From positions 3,212,001 to 3,276,000 of the forward strand of contig NC_010524.1 of the NCBI RefSeq assembly GCF_000019785.1: 64,000 nt of DNA, written 5' to 3'. Shown here one piece after another: positions 53,810-62,645 of the stretch; the stretch's first letter is position 1, and each line of letters begins with the position of its first letter. This stretch comes from Leptothrix cholodnii SP-6 (GTDB lineage Bacteria > Pseudomonadota > Gammaproteobacteria > Burkholderiales > Burkholderiaceae_C). The notes below the pieces were generated by a model that saw nothing but the letters and a program-made list of their open reading frames with translations, searched no databases and was not told the origin of the DNA. Both the position numbers and the translations under genes were made by a program.

Positions 53810-55641
53810 AAGTTCGACCAGCCGCGTTCGGGCCCCGGGCGCGGCGGGCGGCTGCCCTTGCGGGCGCCATCGGGGCCGTCGTGGCCGCCACCCGCGTCGG
53901 AGCCGGGGCCACCCAGCGGATCGAGCCCGCCGGGCTGGGTCTCGCCACGCGCGCTGGTGCGGGCGCTGTGGATGGCGGTGTGGGCGGTCCAGGCGGCTTC
54001 CTGGGTCTGCTGCAGCAGGCGGAACGCGCCGACCACCTTCTGCAGCCGCTCGGCCTGCTGGCGCAGCGCGTCGGCGGCCGACGCGCTCTGCTCGACCAGC
54101 GCGGCGTTCTGGCGCGTCAGGTCGTCGAGGCGGCGCACCGACAGGTCGGCCTCGGCCAGCTTGGCGGCCTCGTCGCTCGGGTGCTGGGTGATCTGGCCGA
54201 CCAGGTCGGTGACGCTCTGCACCGACGAGACGATGGCGTCCATCGTGGCGCCGGCGTCGCGCGCCAGCCGGGTGCCGGCCTCGGCCTTCTCGACCGAGGC
54301 GGTGATCAGGCCCTTGATCTCGCGCGCCGCGCTGGCCGCGCGCTGGGCCAGGCCGCGCACCTCTCCGGCCACCGCACCGGCGCCCTGGCTGTCCTGGCCG
54401 GCACGGGCGGCCTGCACCGCGGCATTGAGCGCGAGGATGTTGGTCTGGAAGGCGATGCCGTCGATGGTGGCCAGGATCTCGTTGATCTTGCGGTTCGAGG
54501 CCGAGATGTCCTCCATGTTGGAGACCACCTGCGTGACCACCTCGCCGCCGCGTTCGGCCACCCGCGCGGCGTTGATGGCCAGCGCCTGGGCGCTGACCGG
54601 CGCACCCGCCAGGCCCGCATGCAGCGACGGCAGCGAGGCCATCGCGTCGAGCGACGGCGTGGCGACGAAGCCACCTTCAGCGTCCGCGGCGATCGGCCGG
54701 TTCGATGCGGCCGGCGCCGCAGCAGGCCGCTCGCTGAAATCGGCCACCGACTGCGACAGTGACGGCGGCAGATCCGCGGCCGGCTGCGGCGCGGCGGTGG
54801 CGTGGCTGTCGATGCCGCGCAGCGTGCCTTCGCGCAGGCGTCGCTGCAGGCCGGTCATGGCGTGATGCAGGCGGTCGAGTTCATCGCCCTGCAGCTGCGG
54901 CGTGTGCGCCGGCTCGCTGCCGTGCATCAGGCCTTCAGCCATGCGCACGGCCTGATCGACCGGCTCGCGCACGCTGCGCACCAGCGCCCAGGCCATCGCC
55001 GAGCCGGCCAGCAGGCAGGCCAGCGTGACCACCGCGATCAGCCCGACGGCCTGCTCGTGGCGGGCCTGCGCCGCGGCGGCTGCGCGCTGGCCCTGCTCGA
55101 TCAGGGTCTGCGTCAGGCGGCGGGTCTGTTCGCGCCATTGCAGCTCGGCCGGGCCGACCTGCTTGAGCAGCTCCTGCACCGCCTCGCGGTTCTGGCCCTC
55201 GTGGCCCATGCGCGCGGCGGCGTCGATCAGCGGGCGCGCGGCGGCGCCGGCACCGAGCACCGCATCGACCACCGTGCGCTGTTCGGGCGCCCAGTCGAGC
55301 CCGCGCAGCGTCTGCTCGAGCTGCTGCACGCGGGTCTGCTGCTGCGCCAGCAGGCGGGCCTCGCGCGACAGCTGCAGCGGCGCATCGAGCAGCGCCAGCG
55401 CGCGGCTGTGCAGGCCGATCTGGCCGATGCCGTCCTGCAGGTCACGGGTGGTGGACAGGCGAGTCTGGCGCAGCGATTCGACCTGGTCGACGTCGGCACG
55501 CAGGTCGGCGAGCGACTGCAGGCCGATCAGCCCGATCAGCAGCTGCGCCAGCAGCAGGACCGCAAAGCCCAGTCCGAGCCGCTTCGAGACGGTCATGCGG
55601 ACCCAGGACAGGCCGGAGCGTTCAGGCGAATGTGCAGACAT
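53806..55641 (-). CDS. Methyl-accepting chemotaxis protein
   Basis: A 611-residue transmembrane chemoreceptor. Helices near 22-44 and 195-215 flank a four-helix-bundle-like periplasmic domain. A HAMP region follows (VREPVDQAVRMAEGLMHGS...), then the signalling domain (about 340-570). The hairpin tip IAFQTNILALNAAVQAAR and the following AVAGEVRGLAQRAASAAREI are slightly diverged from the consensus but recognisable. The C-terminus is Gly/Arg-rich without a CheR-binding pentapeptide. The ligand is unknown and no che genes are adjacent. ATG at 55596 is an alternative start. Confidence 0.9.
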   Translation of the reverse strand: MSAHSPERSGLSWVRMTVSKRLGLGFAVLLLAQLLIGLIGLQSLADLRADVDQVESLRQTRLSTTRDLQDGIGQIGLHSRALALLDAPLQLSREARLLAQQQTRVQQLEQTLRGLDWAPEQRTVVDAVLGAGAAARPLIDAAARMGHEGQNREAVQELLKQVGPAELQWREQTRRLTQTLIEQGQRAAAAAQARHEQAVGLIAVVTLACLLAGSAMAWALVRSVREPVDQAVRMAEGLMHGSEPAHTPQLQGDELDRLHHAMTGLQRRLREGTLRGIDSHATAAPQPAADLPPSLSQSVADFSERPAAAPAASNRPIAADAEGGFVATPSLDAMASLPSLHAGLAGAPVSAQALAINAARVAERGGEVVTQVVSNMEDISASNRKINEILATIDGIAFQTNILALNAAVQAARAGQDSQGAGAVAGEVRGLAQRAASAAREIKGLITASVEKAEAGTRLARDAGATMDAIVSSVQSVTDLVGQITQHPSDEAAKLAEADLSVRRLDDLTRQNAALVEQSASAADALRQQAERLQKVVGAFRLLQQTQEAAWTAHTAIHSARTSARGETQPGGLDPLGGPGSDAGGGHDGPDGARKGSRPPRPGPERGWSNF

Positions 55642-55976
55642 GGGACACGATCAGAGTGGAAGCGAACAGCCGCCATTCTTCGCCGCCTGGGCCTGGCCAC
55701 AAGCCACGAAACACGGGATGCAGCCGGCCTGATCCGGCAGACAACGCAAAGCCGATTCGATTCAGCGCCATGGCTCAGCATGCCACCACGCCATGACCCC
55801 GGCATGCCCCGGGCGATTGAAAAAACTGCACGGACCGAGCGCGGTCACAGCCCCGGTTCGGGGGCGCCTGAAGCTTCGCCGCCGATGCGGCTGCGGCGCC
55901 ACAACAGGCCGGCACCGGTGCGGCAGGCTGGCTCAGCGGCTGAGCCCATCGGCCCGACTCGCGCGATCGAGCCGGT
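55642..55976. other. 335-bp intergenic region upstream of the chemoreceptor
   Basis: Lies between the chemoreceptor start and the metalloprotease end, both on the minus strand, so it should hold the receptor promoter. I see no gene, tRNA, clear sigma-28 site or strong hairpin with a T-run. Confidence 0.35.
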
Positions 55977-58835
55977 TCACCCGGCCGAAACGCGCACCAC
56001 CCGGGCCGTCAGCGCCTCGCGCAGCAGCACGCCGATGTCGCGCAGGTGGGCGCGGCTGGCCTCGCTCCAGCGGCGCTGGCCGGCCACGCGGCTGACCGAA
56101 GCGAGCAGTTCGCGGGTCTGGCTGGCCACCAGCGTGCGGGCATCGCTGCGGCCGCTGCCGGCCGGGCGCAGCAGCAGCGCGACCAGCCGGTTGGCGTGTT
56201 CGCGCTGCAGTTCGCGGCGCAGTGGCGCGATGTCGCCGCCCGCACCCGCCAGCTCGGCCCAGACCTGCGACGCGATGCGCTGGTACAGCTCGGCCAGCTG
56301 CAGGCTGTCGTCGGGGCGGCTGGCCTTGCCCTCGCTGTCGAGCAGGCGCTGCGCCAGCGGGTCGCTCATCAGCTGACCCACCGCCGCGCGCTGCAGGCCC
56401 GACAGCAGCTGTTGGGGCACGAAGTCGGTGCCGATGCCGGTCTCGCCATGGCCGAGGCTGTCGGCGCGGTCGAAGAAGTCCGGCGCCAGCCGGCGCTGCA
56501 GCGCCGGCGAGATCGTCAGGCCCTGCGGCGACAGCACCGCGCCGGTGATCAGCTCGAGCGCGGCGCGCTGCTGCGCGGCGCTGACCGGCACCAGCGGATC
56601 GCGGCCGGTGCCGGGCTGGTCGCGCAGCGTGCGCACGCCGCCGATCTGGCGCATCAGCACGCCGGTGGCGGCCCCCACGTCACGCAGCGCGTACGACACG
56701 CTGCGGCGCAGGCGCGGGTAGTCCGAGCCGGCGTCACCGGCCTGCAGCGGCCGGGCCTCGATGCGCTGGATCAGGTCGCGCGCGATCTCGATGCGCTTGC
56801 GCGCGTGCGCCACCGGGTCGTCGCCCAGATCGAACTGCAGCGACTCGGGGTCGAGGCCGAGAAAGCTGTCCTCGTCGGTGCCGAACGCCAGCTCGGGCTC
56901 GGCGCTGCGCCCGGCGATGCGCGCCAGCTCGGCCTTTTCTGCGGCAGCCTCGATGGGCTTGTAGGCGTATTCGATCGCCCAGAAGTCGTACGGGCCGAGC
57001 ACGGTCTGGAACGGCACCGGCGTGGGCGCGCCCGGCGCCGGCAGGTTGATCGCGGCGTAGTCCATCACCGAGCCGGTCAGCGGCCGGGTCTGGCCATAGG
57101 CCGGGTCGGCGATCTGGCGCTCGCCATAGGCGTGCGAGGCGCGGAAGTTGTGCCGCAGCCCGAGCGTGTGGCCGACCTCGTGCATCACCAGGCTCTTGAG
57201 GTAGCTGCGCACGAAGGCCTCGGTCACGTCGCCGGCCGGGTCGAGCGCGTCGCGGGCGGCCAGCACGTCGAGGCCGTAGCCGAGCTGGATCGCGCCCATC
57301 TCGGCCATCTCGCAGCGTTCGGTGTGGACGTGGGCCGGCCGGGTGTCGGCCTGGGCCTGATCGAGCGTGCGCGCGTCGGGCGACTGCATCAGCCGGGCCC
57401 AGTCGAAACCGGCCGTGGCGGTCGTGTCGGCCAGGATCTGCGAGCGCAGCAGGCGGTTGAAGCGCAGCGAGCTGCTCTCGAAGCCGATGTCGGCGTCGAG
57501 GATCTCGCCGCTGCGCGGGTCGACGTGGCTGGGCCCGATCGCCGCCATCCCGGACGGGCCGTTGACCATCCAGCGCACCGAGGCGACGCCGACGTCGAGG
57601 GTGTCGAAGTCGGCGTCGTCGGGCTGCACCTTGACGACGATGGCGTCCTGGAAGCCGATGCGCTCGAAGGCGGCGTTCCAGGCCAGGATGCCGTCGCGGA
57701 CGGCGTCGCGGTACTTGAGCGGGATGGTGCGGTCGAGCCAGTAGGTGATCGGCTTGACCGGCGGCGACAGTGCGGCGGACGGGTCTTTCTTCTCGAGCCG
57801 CCAGCGGTTGACGTGGCGCAGCTTGGGGCTGCGCTGCAGGTCGTCGCTGAAGTCGCTGACGACGGTGGTGAAGTGGCCGACGCGCGCATCGGCGGGCCGC
57901 GCCGCCATCGGCTGCTCCGGCAGGCGCGACAGCGAGTAGTGCAGCTTGACGAACAGGCTGCGCGGATCCGGCAGCGTGACCGGCAGGCGCGGCGCCGGTG
58001 CGCCGGCCGGCGCGCCGGGCTGCGGCTGCGCCAGCGAGGCGGTGGCGTAGTGGTTCTGCACCTCCAGCACTAGCAGATCGGGCTTGTTGCGCACGCCGGT
58101 GATGGCCGAGTTGCGGCCGTCGTAGCTGTAGCCCTGCCGGTAGTTGCGCTGCAGCGCGCCGGCCAGGCCGAGGGTGTCACCCATCAGCAGCGCCCCGGCG
58201 TCGACCAGCACGGTCTTGCGCTCGGGGTGCGGCTGGCTGGCCACGGCGGTGCTGCCGATCAGGCTGGGCGAGTAGCTCGCCGCCACCGCGCGCGCCTCGG
58301 GCGTGCCGGCGCGGGCCACGTATTCGGCGTTGCGCTCGATCAGCTGCACCTGGTTGTGGATGCGCCGCAGTTCCACCCAAGCGCCGCTGCCGACCATCAG
58401 GCCGCCGAGCAGCCGGCTCTCGCCGATGCCGCTGGCGAGCTTGGGCGACAGGAACAGCGGCCGGTCGAAATCCGACTCGGCCAGCTCGAGCCAGAATTTC
58501 TCGTCCTTCTGCCAGACCGTGAACAGGCCGTCGATCTGGCGGGCGTCCTTGATGACGGTGGCGAATGCCGGCGGCTGGCCCGGTGACGGCGGCGTCGAGG
58601 CGGCGGCAGGTTTGCCGGCACCCGATGCGGCGCCCGATGCAGCGGCGGACACCGGTGTCGCCGGTCCCGCCGCCGGCGACGACGCCGCCACCGCCTGGGC
58701 CGGCACGGCGCCCGGGTTCTGCGCACACGCCAGCAGCGTGAGCGTCAGCGTGGCCAGCGCCAGCGTGCGGGCACCGCGGCGCAGCGGCAGCGCGGCGGCA
58801 CAGCCGGTCAGGGACGACGGGAAGAATCGGGACAT
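55977..58835 (-). CDS. Zinc-dependent metalloprotease lipoprotein (DUF5117/DUF5118)
   Basis: A 952-residue exported protein. The N-terminus MSRFFPSSLTGCAA and the lipobox LTLLACAQ (about residue 37) indicate an outer-membrane lipoprotein; an Ala/Pro-rich linker follows. DUF5118/DUF5117-type segments lead to the extended zinc site VMHEVGHTLGLRHNFRASH near residue 550, the HExxHxxGxxH metzincin pattern. Related proteins occur widely in Proteobacteria and Bacteroidetes; substrates are unknown. ATG at 58835 lies 32 bp downstream of nadE on the same strand, so co-transcription is likely. Confidence 0.87.
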   Translation of the reverse strand: MSRFFPSSLTGCAAALPLRRGARTLALATLTLTLLACAQNPGAVPAQAVAASSPAAGPATPVSAAASGAASGAGKPAAASTPPSPGQPPAFATVIKDARQIDGLFTVWQKDEKFWLELAESDFDRPLFLSPKLASGIGESRLLGGLMVGSGAWVELRRIHNQVQLIERNAEYVARAGTPEARAVAASYSPSLIGSTAVASQPHPERKTVLVDAGALLMGDTLGLAGALQRNYRQGYSYDGRNSAITGVRNKPDLLVLEVQNHYATASLAQPQPGAPAGAPAPRLPVTLPDPRSLFVKLHYSLSRLPEQPMAARPADARVGHFTTVVSDFSDDLQRSPKLRHVNRWRLEKKDPSAALSPPVKPITYWLDRTIPLKYRDAVRDGILAWNAAFERIGFQDAIVVKVQPDDADFDTLDVGVASVRWMVNGPSGMAAIGPSHVDPRSGEILDADIGFESSSLRFNRLLRSQILADTTATAGFDWARLMQSPDARTLDQAQADTRPAHVHTERCEMAEMGAIQLGYGLDVLAARDALDPAGDVTEAFVRSYLKSLVMHEVGHTLGLRHNFRASHAYGERQIADPAYGQTRPLTGSVMDYAAINLPAPGAPTPVPFQTVLGPYDFWAIEYAYKPIEAAAEKAELARIAGRSAEPELAFGTDEDSFLGLDPESLQFDLGDDPVAHARKRIEIARDLIQRIEARPLQAGDAGSDYPRLRRSVSYALRDVGAATGVLMRQIGGVRTLRDQPGTGRDPLVPVSAAQQRAALELITGAVLSPQGLTISPALQRRLAPDFFDRADSLGHGETGIGTDFVPQQLLSGLQRAAVGQLMSDPLAQRLLDSEGKASRPDDSLQLAELYQRIASQVWAELAGAGGDIAPLRRELQREHANRLVALLLRPAGSGRSDARTLVASQTRELLASVSRVAGQRRWSEASRAHLRDIGVLLREALTARVVRVSAG

Positions 58836-58867
58836 GGCGCAATCCTGGTGAGCCGGGCCGGCAGGCC

Positions 58868-60601
58868 TCAGGCGCGGAACTTGGAAGTGATCGGGTAACG
58901 CCAGTCGCGCCCGAAGCCGCGGTGCGTGATGCGCAGCCCCACCGGCGCCTGGCGCCGCTTGTACTCGTTGAGCTTGATGAGCCGCGTCACGCGCTCGACG
59001 TCGGCCGGTGCAAAGCCTGCGGCGACGATCTGCTCGATCGAGCGGTCTTCTTCCATGTACATCGACAGGATCGCGTCGAGCACCTCGTAGGGCGGCAGGC
59101 TGTCCTGGTCGGTCTGGTCGGGGCGCAGCTCGGCCGAGGGCGGCCGGGTGATGATGCGTTCGGGGATCACCTCGATCGGGCCCTGGCGGTTGCGCCACTG
59201 CGCCAGCCGGTAGACCAGCGTCTTGGCGACGTCCTTGATGACCGCGTAGCCGCCGGCCATGTCGCCGTAGAGCGTGCAGTAGCCGGTCGCCATCTCGCTC
59301 TTGTTGCCGGTGGTCAGCACGATCGAGCCGAACTTGTTGGACAGCGCCATCAGCAGCGTGCCGCGGATGCGGGCCTGGATGTTCTCTTCGGTGGTGTCTT
59401 CGGCGCGGCCCTCGAACTGCCCGGCCAGCGTGGCGCGGAAGGCGTCGAACATCGGCACGATGCTGAGCTCGTCGTAGCGCACGCCCAGGCGCTGCGCCAT
59501 GTCACGCGCATCCACCCACGAGATCTCGGCCGTGTAGGGGCTGGGCATCATCACGCAATGGATCTTGTCGGCGCCGATCGCGTCGACCGCGATCGCCAGC
59601 ACCAGCGCCGAATCGATGCCACCCGACAGGCCGATGATGGCGCCGGGGAAACCGTTCTTGCCGAGGTAGTCGCGCACGCCGGTGGTCAGCGCGCCCCAGG
59701 CCTGCGCCTCCAGCGACGGCAGCTCGGCACAGGCGCCGCTCACGGCGCCCGCGGCGTCGAGCGTGAGCATCAGCGTGTGCTCGGCGAACATCGGCGCGCG
59801 CGCGGCCAGGCGGCCGTCGGCCTGCAGCGCGAACGAGGCGCCGTCGAACACCACCTCGTCCTGCGCGCCCACCAGATGCGAATACAGCAGCGGCAGGCCG
59901 GCGTGGCGGGCGCGCTCGGCCATGCGCTGCTCACGCTCTTCCTGCTTGCCGAGGTGGAACGGCGAGGCGTTGAGCACCAGCAGCACCTGCGCACCGGCGG
60001 CGCGGGCGGCGGCGGCGGGCTCGTCGAACCAGGCGTCCTCGCAGATCAGCACGCCGAAACGCCGGCCGGCGGCCTCGAACACCAGCGCGTCCAGGCCGGC
60101 GTCGCGGCCGCTGACGAAATAGCGGCGCTCGTCGAACACCTGGTAGTTCGGCAGCTCGCGCTTGGCGTAGCTGGCGATCACCCGTCCGCCGCTCAGCACC
60201 GAGGCCATGTTCAGGCAGCCCTGCAGCGCCCACGAACGTGAACGATCATGCGTGCGAACATCCGACCCGCCCGCAGCGGCGAGCGTGGACAAGGCACGCG
60301 GGTGGCCCAGCACGAGGTGGAAACCGGCCAGATCGGCGAGGGCCGCGGCGCAGTCGGCCAGCGCCTGTTCGCAGGCGGCCAGGAAGGCCGGGCGCAGCAG
60401 CAGGTCTTCGGGCGGATAGCCGCACAAGGCCAGTTCGGGCGCCACCGCGACGCTGGCGCCCTGCGCGTGGGCGGCACGGGCGGCCTCGACGATGCGGCGC
60501 AGGTTGCCGGCCAGGTCGCCGACGGTCGGATTGATTTGCAGCAGGGCCACCTGGGCGGCAGCAGCCGGCAGCGCGGACGACACGGGAGTCGAAGAGGACA
60601 T
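58868..60601 (-). CDS. nadE: Glutamine-hydrolysing NAD+ synthetase
   Basis: A 577-residue two-domain enzyme making NAD+ from NaAD+, ATP and glutamine. The N-terminal nitrilase-like glutaminase has VALLQINPTVGDLAGNLRRI, Glu in VAPELALCGYPPEDLL, Lys in YAKRELPNYQVFDERRYF and Cys in VLICEDAWFDEP. The synthetase domain has the PPi-loop IIGLSGGIDSALVLAIAVDA and NKSEMATGYCTLYGDMAGGY. ATG at 60601 (MSSSTPVSSAL) is chosen; it shares the palindrome CATG with the divergent acyltransferase start. Confidence 0.95.
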   Translation of the reverse strand: MSSSTPVSSALPAAAAQVALLQINPTVGDLAGNLRRIVEAARAAHAQGASVAVAPELALCGYPPEDLLLRPAFLAACEQALADCAAALADLAGFHLVLGHPRALSTLAAAGGSDVRTHDRSRSWALQGCLNMASVLSGGRVIASYAKRELPNYQVFDERRYFVSGRDAGLDALVFEAAGRRFGVLICEDAWFDEPAAAARAAGAQVLLVLNASPFHLGKQEEREQRMAERARHAGLPLLYSHLVGAQDEVVFDGASFALQADGRLAARAPMFAEHTLMLTLDAAGAVSGACAELPSLEAQAWGALTTGVRDYLGKNGFPGAIIGLSGGIDSALVLAIAVDAIGADKIHCVMMPSPYTAEISWVDARDMAQRLGVRYDELSIVPMFDAFRATLAGQFEGRAEDTTEENIQARIRGTLLMALSNKFGSIVLTTGNKSEMATGYCTLYGDMAGGYAVIKDVAKTLVYRLAQWRNRQGPIEVIPERIITRPPSAELRPDQTDQDSLPPYEVLDAILSMYMEEDRSIEQIVAAGFAPADVERVTRLIKLNEYKRRQAPVGLRITHRGFGRDWRYPITSKFRA

Positions 60602-61952
60602 GGACGGCAGGGCAGACAAGGAAAACGGCGCGATCAGCGGCGGCGACAAGGCCCCGGCGAGCGGGCCCACGACAGACGCCGCAGGCGGGCCGGCGACGCC
60701 AGCTCATGGTAATCGGCCGCCTGCAGCCGCTTGGCCGCGTGGGCAAGCCGCGGCAACGGATGCATCGGCGGACTGGACCGTTCAACTGCGCGAAGGCCCG
60801 CACGCCGTGCCCGCGCACGCGTGGGACGCGCTGCTGGCCGACTGCAGCGAGCCGACACCCTTCATGCAGCACGCTTTCCTGGCCGCGCTGCACGCCAGCG
60901 GCAGCGCCTGCGACGCCACCGGCTGGCAGCCGCTGCTGCTGACGGCCGAACGTGGCGGCCGCATCGAGGGCGCGATCGCGCTCTACCTCAAGGATCATTC
61001 CTACGGCGAGTACGTGTTCGACTGGGCCTGGGCCGACGCCTACCAGCGCGCCGGCCAGCGTTATTACCCCAAGCTGCTCGGCGCGGTACCGTTCACGCCG
61101 GTGCCTGGCAGCCGGCTGCTGGCGCGCAGCGACGAAGCGCGTGCGGTGCTGCTGCAGGGCCTCGAGCAGGTGATGCGGCAGCACCGGCTGTCGTCGGCGC
61201 ACCTGCTGTTCATGAGCGAGGCCGACCGCACCAGCGCCCAGGCCGCGGGCTGGCTGATGCGCAGCACGGTGCAGTTCCACTGGCAGAACCGCAGCGGGCT
61301 GCCGTACGCGGATTTCGCCGATTTCCTGGCCACGCTGCAGCGCGACAAGCGCAAGAAGATCGCCCAGGAGCGGCGCTACGTGCGCGAGGCCGGCGTCACC
61401 TTCCGGGCCCTGCGCGGCGCCGAGATCGGCACGGCGGACTGGGATTTCTTCTACCGCTGCTACACGCTGACGTATCGGGCGCACCGCAGCGAGCCGTATC
61501 TGACGCGCGATTTCTTCGCCCGCATGGCCGCCGAGATGGCCGAACACTGGCTGCTGTTCATCGCCGAGCGCGGCGGCGAGCCGATCGCCGCGTCGCTGAT
61601 CGCGCTCGACCCGGCGCGCCAGGTGGCCTACGGCCGCTACTGGGGCGCCACCGAGGCGGTCAGCTGCCTGCATTTCGAGGCCTGCTACTACCAGCCGCTG
61701 GCCTGGTGCATCGCGCAGGGCTGGCAGCGTTTCGAAGGCGGTGCGCAGGGCGAGCACAAGATGGCACGCGGCCTGCTGCCCGTCACCACCTGGTCGGCCC
61801 ACAAGCTGAGCCACCCGGCCTTCGAGGAAGCGGTGGCGCGTTACCTCGAGCGCGAAGGCCCGGGCGTGGCCGCCTACGTGGACGAACTGCGCGAGCACAG
61901 CCCGTTCAAGCGCAGCCAGTCGGCTGATTCAACAGCACCGACGCGACGTTGA
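60600..61952 (+). CDS. GNAT/FemAB-like peptidoglycan-biosynthesis-type acyltransferase (DUF482)
   Basis: A 450-residue protein of the DUF482 GNAT family. After a low-complexity N-terminus (about 1-55) the domain begins VPAHAWDALLADCSEPTPFM and contains YGEYVFDWAWADAYQRAG, YYPKLLGAVPFTPVPGSRLL, RDKRKKIAQERRYVREAG and GRYWGATEAVSCLHFEACYY. Members are called peptidoglycan biosynthesis proteins by similarity to FemABX; the true acceptor is unknown. The first credible start is ATG 60600, overlapping the nadE start codon on the other strand. Confidence 0.87.
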   Translation: MDGRADKENGAISGGDKAPASGPTTDAAGGPATPAHGNRPPAAAWPRGQAAATDASADWTVQLREGPHAVPAHAWDALLADCSEPTPFMQHAFLAALHASGSACDATGWQPLLLTAERGGRIEGAIALYLKDHSYGEYVFDWAWADAYQRAGQRYYPKLLGAVPFTPVPGSRLLARSDEARAVLLQGLEQVMRQHRLSSAHLLFMSEADRTSAQAAGWLMRSTVQFHWQNRSGLPYADFADFLATLQRDKRKKIAQERRYVREAGVTFRALRGAEIGTADWDFFYRCYTLTYRAHRSEPYLTRDFFARMAAEMAEHWLLFIAERGGEPIAASLIALDPARQVAYGRYWGATEAVSCLHFEACYYQPLAWCIAQGWQRFEGGAQGEHKMARGLLPVTTWSAHKLSHPAFEEAVARYLEREGPGVAAYVDELREHSPFKRSQSADSTAPTRR

Positions 61953-62277
61953 ATCCAGTTTGAATCGGATTATCTGAAAATGGGTCCGTCAATCCAGAAA
62001 ACATCGCCACGGTGACCCGCAAGTGGCAAATATGAAAATCCTGGCATTATCTTCTTGAGGTGCCCGCCTAGCAGTTTGCAATCGATTGCGTCACCACCGG
62101 TTCAGGTGTCCGATCAAAACCGGCAGACAGCACCCGAAACATAATCACGAATTCGCATCCGGAAATCAGGCCGACCGAGACAGGCGAATGGACTTTGCCT
62201 ATTATCAATATTCGACCGAAACAACGCTTTCTGGAATCACCGTTCCAGCCCCGACCTGCGACCGGACCCACCCCACG
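61953..62277. other. 325-bp AT-richer leader region before the roadblock-like gene
   Basis: Base composition is clearly more AT-rich than the flanking genes, as expected for a promoter and leader. Stretches such as CAAATATGAAAATCC (62028-62042) and ATAATCACGAATTCGC (62140-62155) stand out. I find no RNA family or gene. An upstream in-frame extension of the next gene to 62086 is possible but unlike coding sequence. Confidence 0.35.
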
Positions 62278-62637
62278 ATGTCATGCACCATCAATCCCTT
62301 ACGCGAACTCGACGGCTTCATCGCCGCAGCCCTGGTGGATTCCACCAGCGGCATGATGCTGGAATCCAACTCGACCGGCAGTTTCGAGATCGAAGCCGCC
62401 TCGGCCGCCAACACCCAGGTGGTGCAGGCCAAGCTGAAGGCCATGAAAGCGGTCGGGCTGGGCGACCAGTCGATCGAGGACATCCTCATCAGCCTGACCG
62501 GCCAATATCACCTGATCCGGCCGCTGTCGGCCAATAACGAGGTTTTCATCTACCTGGCCATCGACCGCAAGCACGGCAATCTGGCGATGGCCCGGATGGA
62601 ATTGAAGAAACTCGACCAGAGCATCAAGAAAATCTGA
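62278..62637 (+). CDS. Roadblock/LC7-like small protein
   Basis: A 119-residue soluble protein. NPLRELDGFIAAALVDSTSG, SIEDILISLTGQYHLIRPLS and NNEVFIYLAIDRKHGNLAMA have the alternating pattern of the roadblock/LC7 (profilin-like) fold, which often partners small GTPases or regulates kinases and motility. The ATG at 62278 is favoured because homology-like sequence begins there. No GTPase gene is in view. It converges on the ABC transporter gene with 8 bp between stops. Confidence 0.65.
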   Translation: MSCTINPLRELDGFIAAALVDSTSGMMLESNSTGSFEIEAASAANTQVVQAKLKAMKAVGLGDQSIEDILISLTGQYHLIRPLSANNEVFIYLAIDRKHGNLAMARMELKKLDQSIKKI

Positions 62638-62645
62638 TCGGCGGC

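Noticed and set aside
60246..61898. Minus-strand frame spanning the nadE start and the acyltransferase
   Set aside because: Different frame from nadE, no domain, and it covers a well-supported plus-strand gene.
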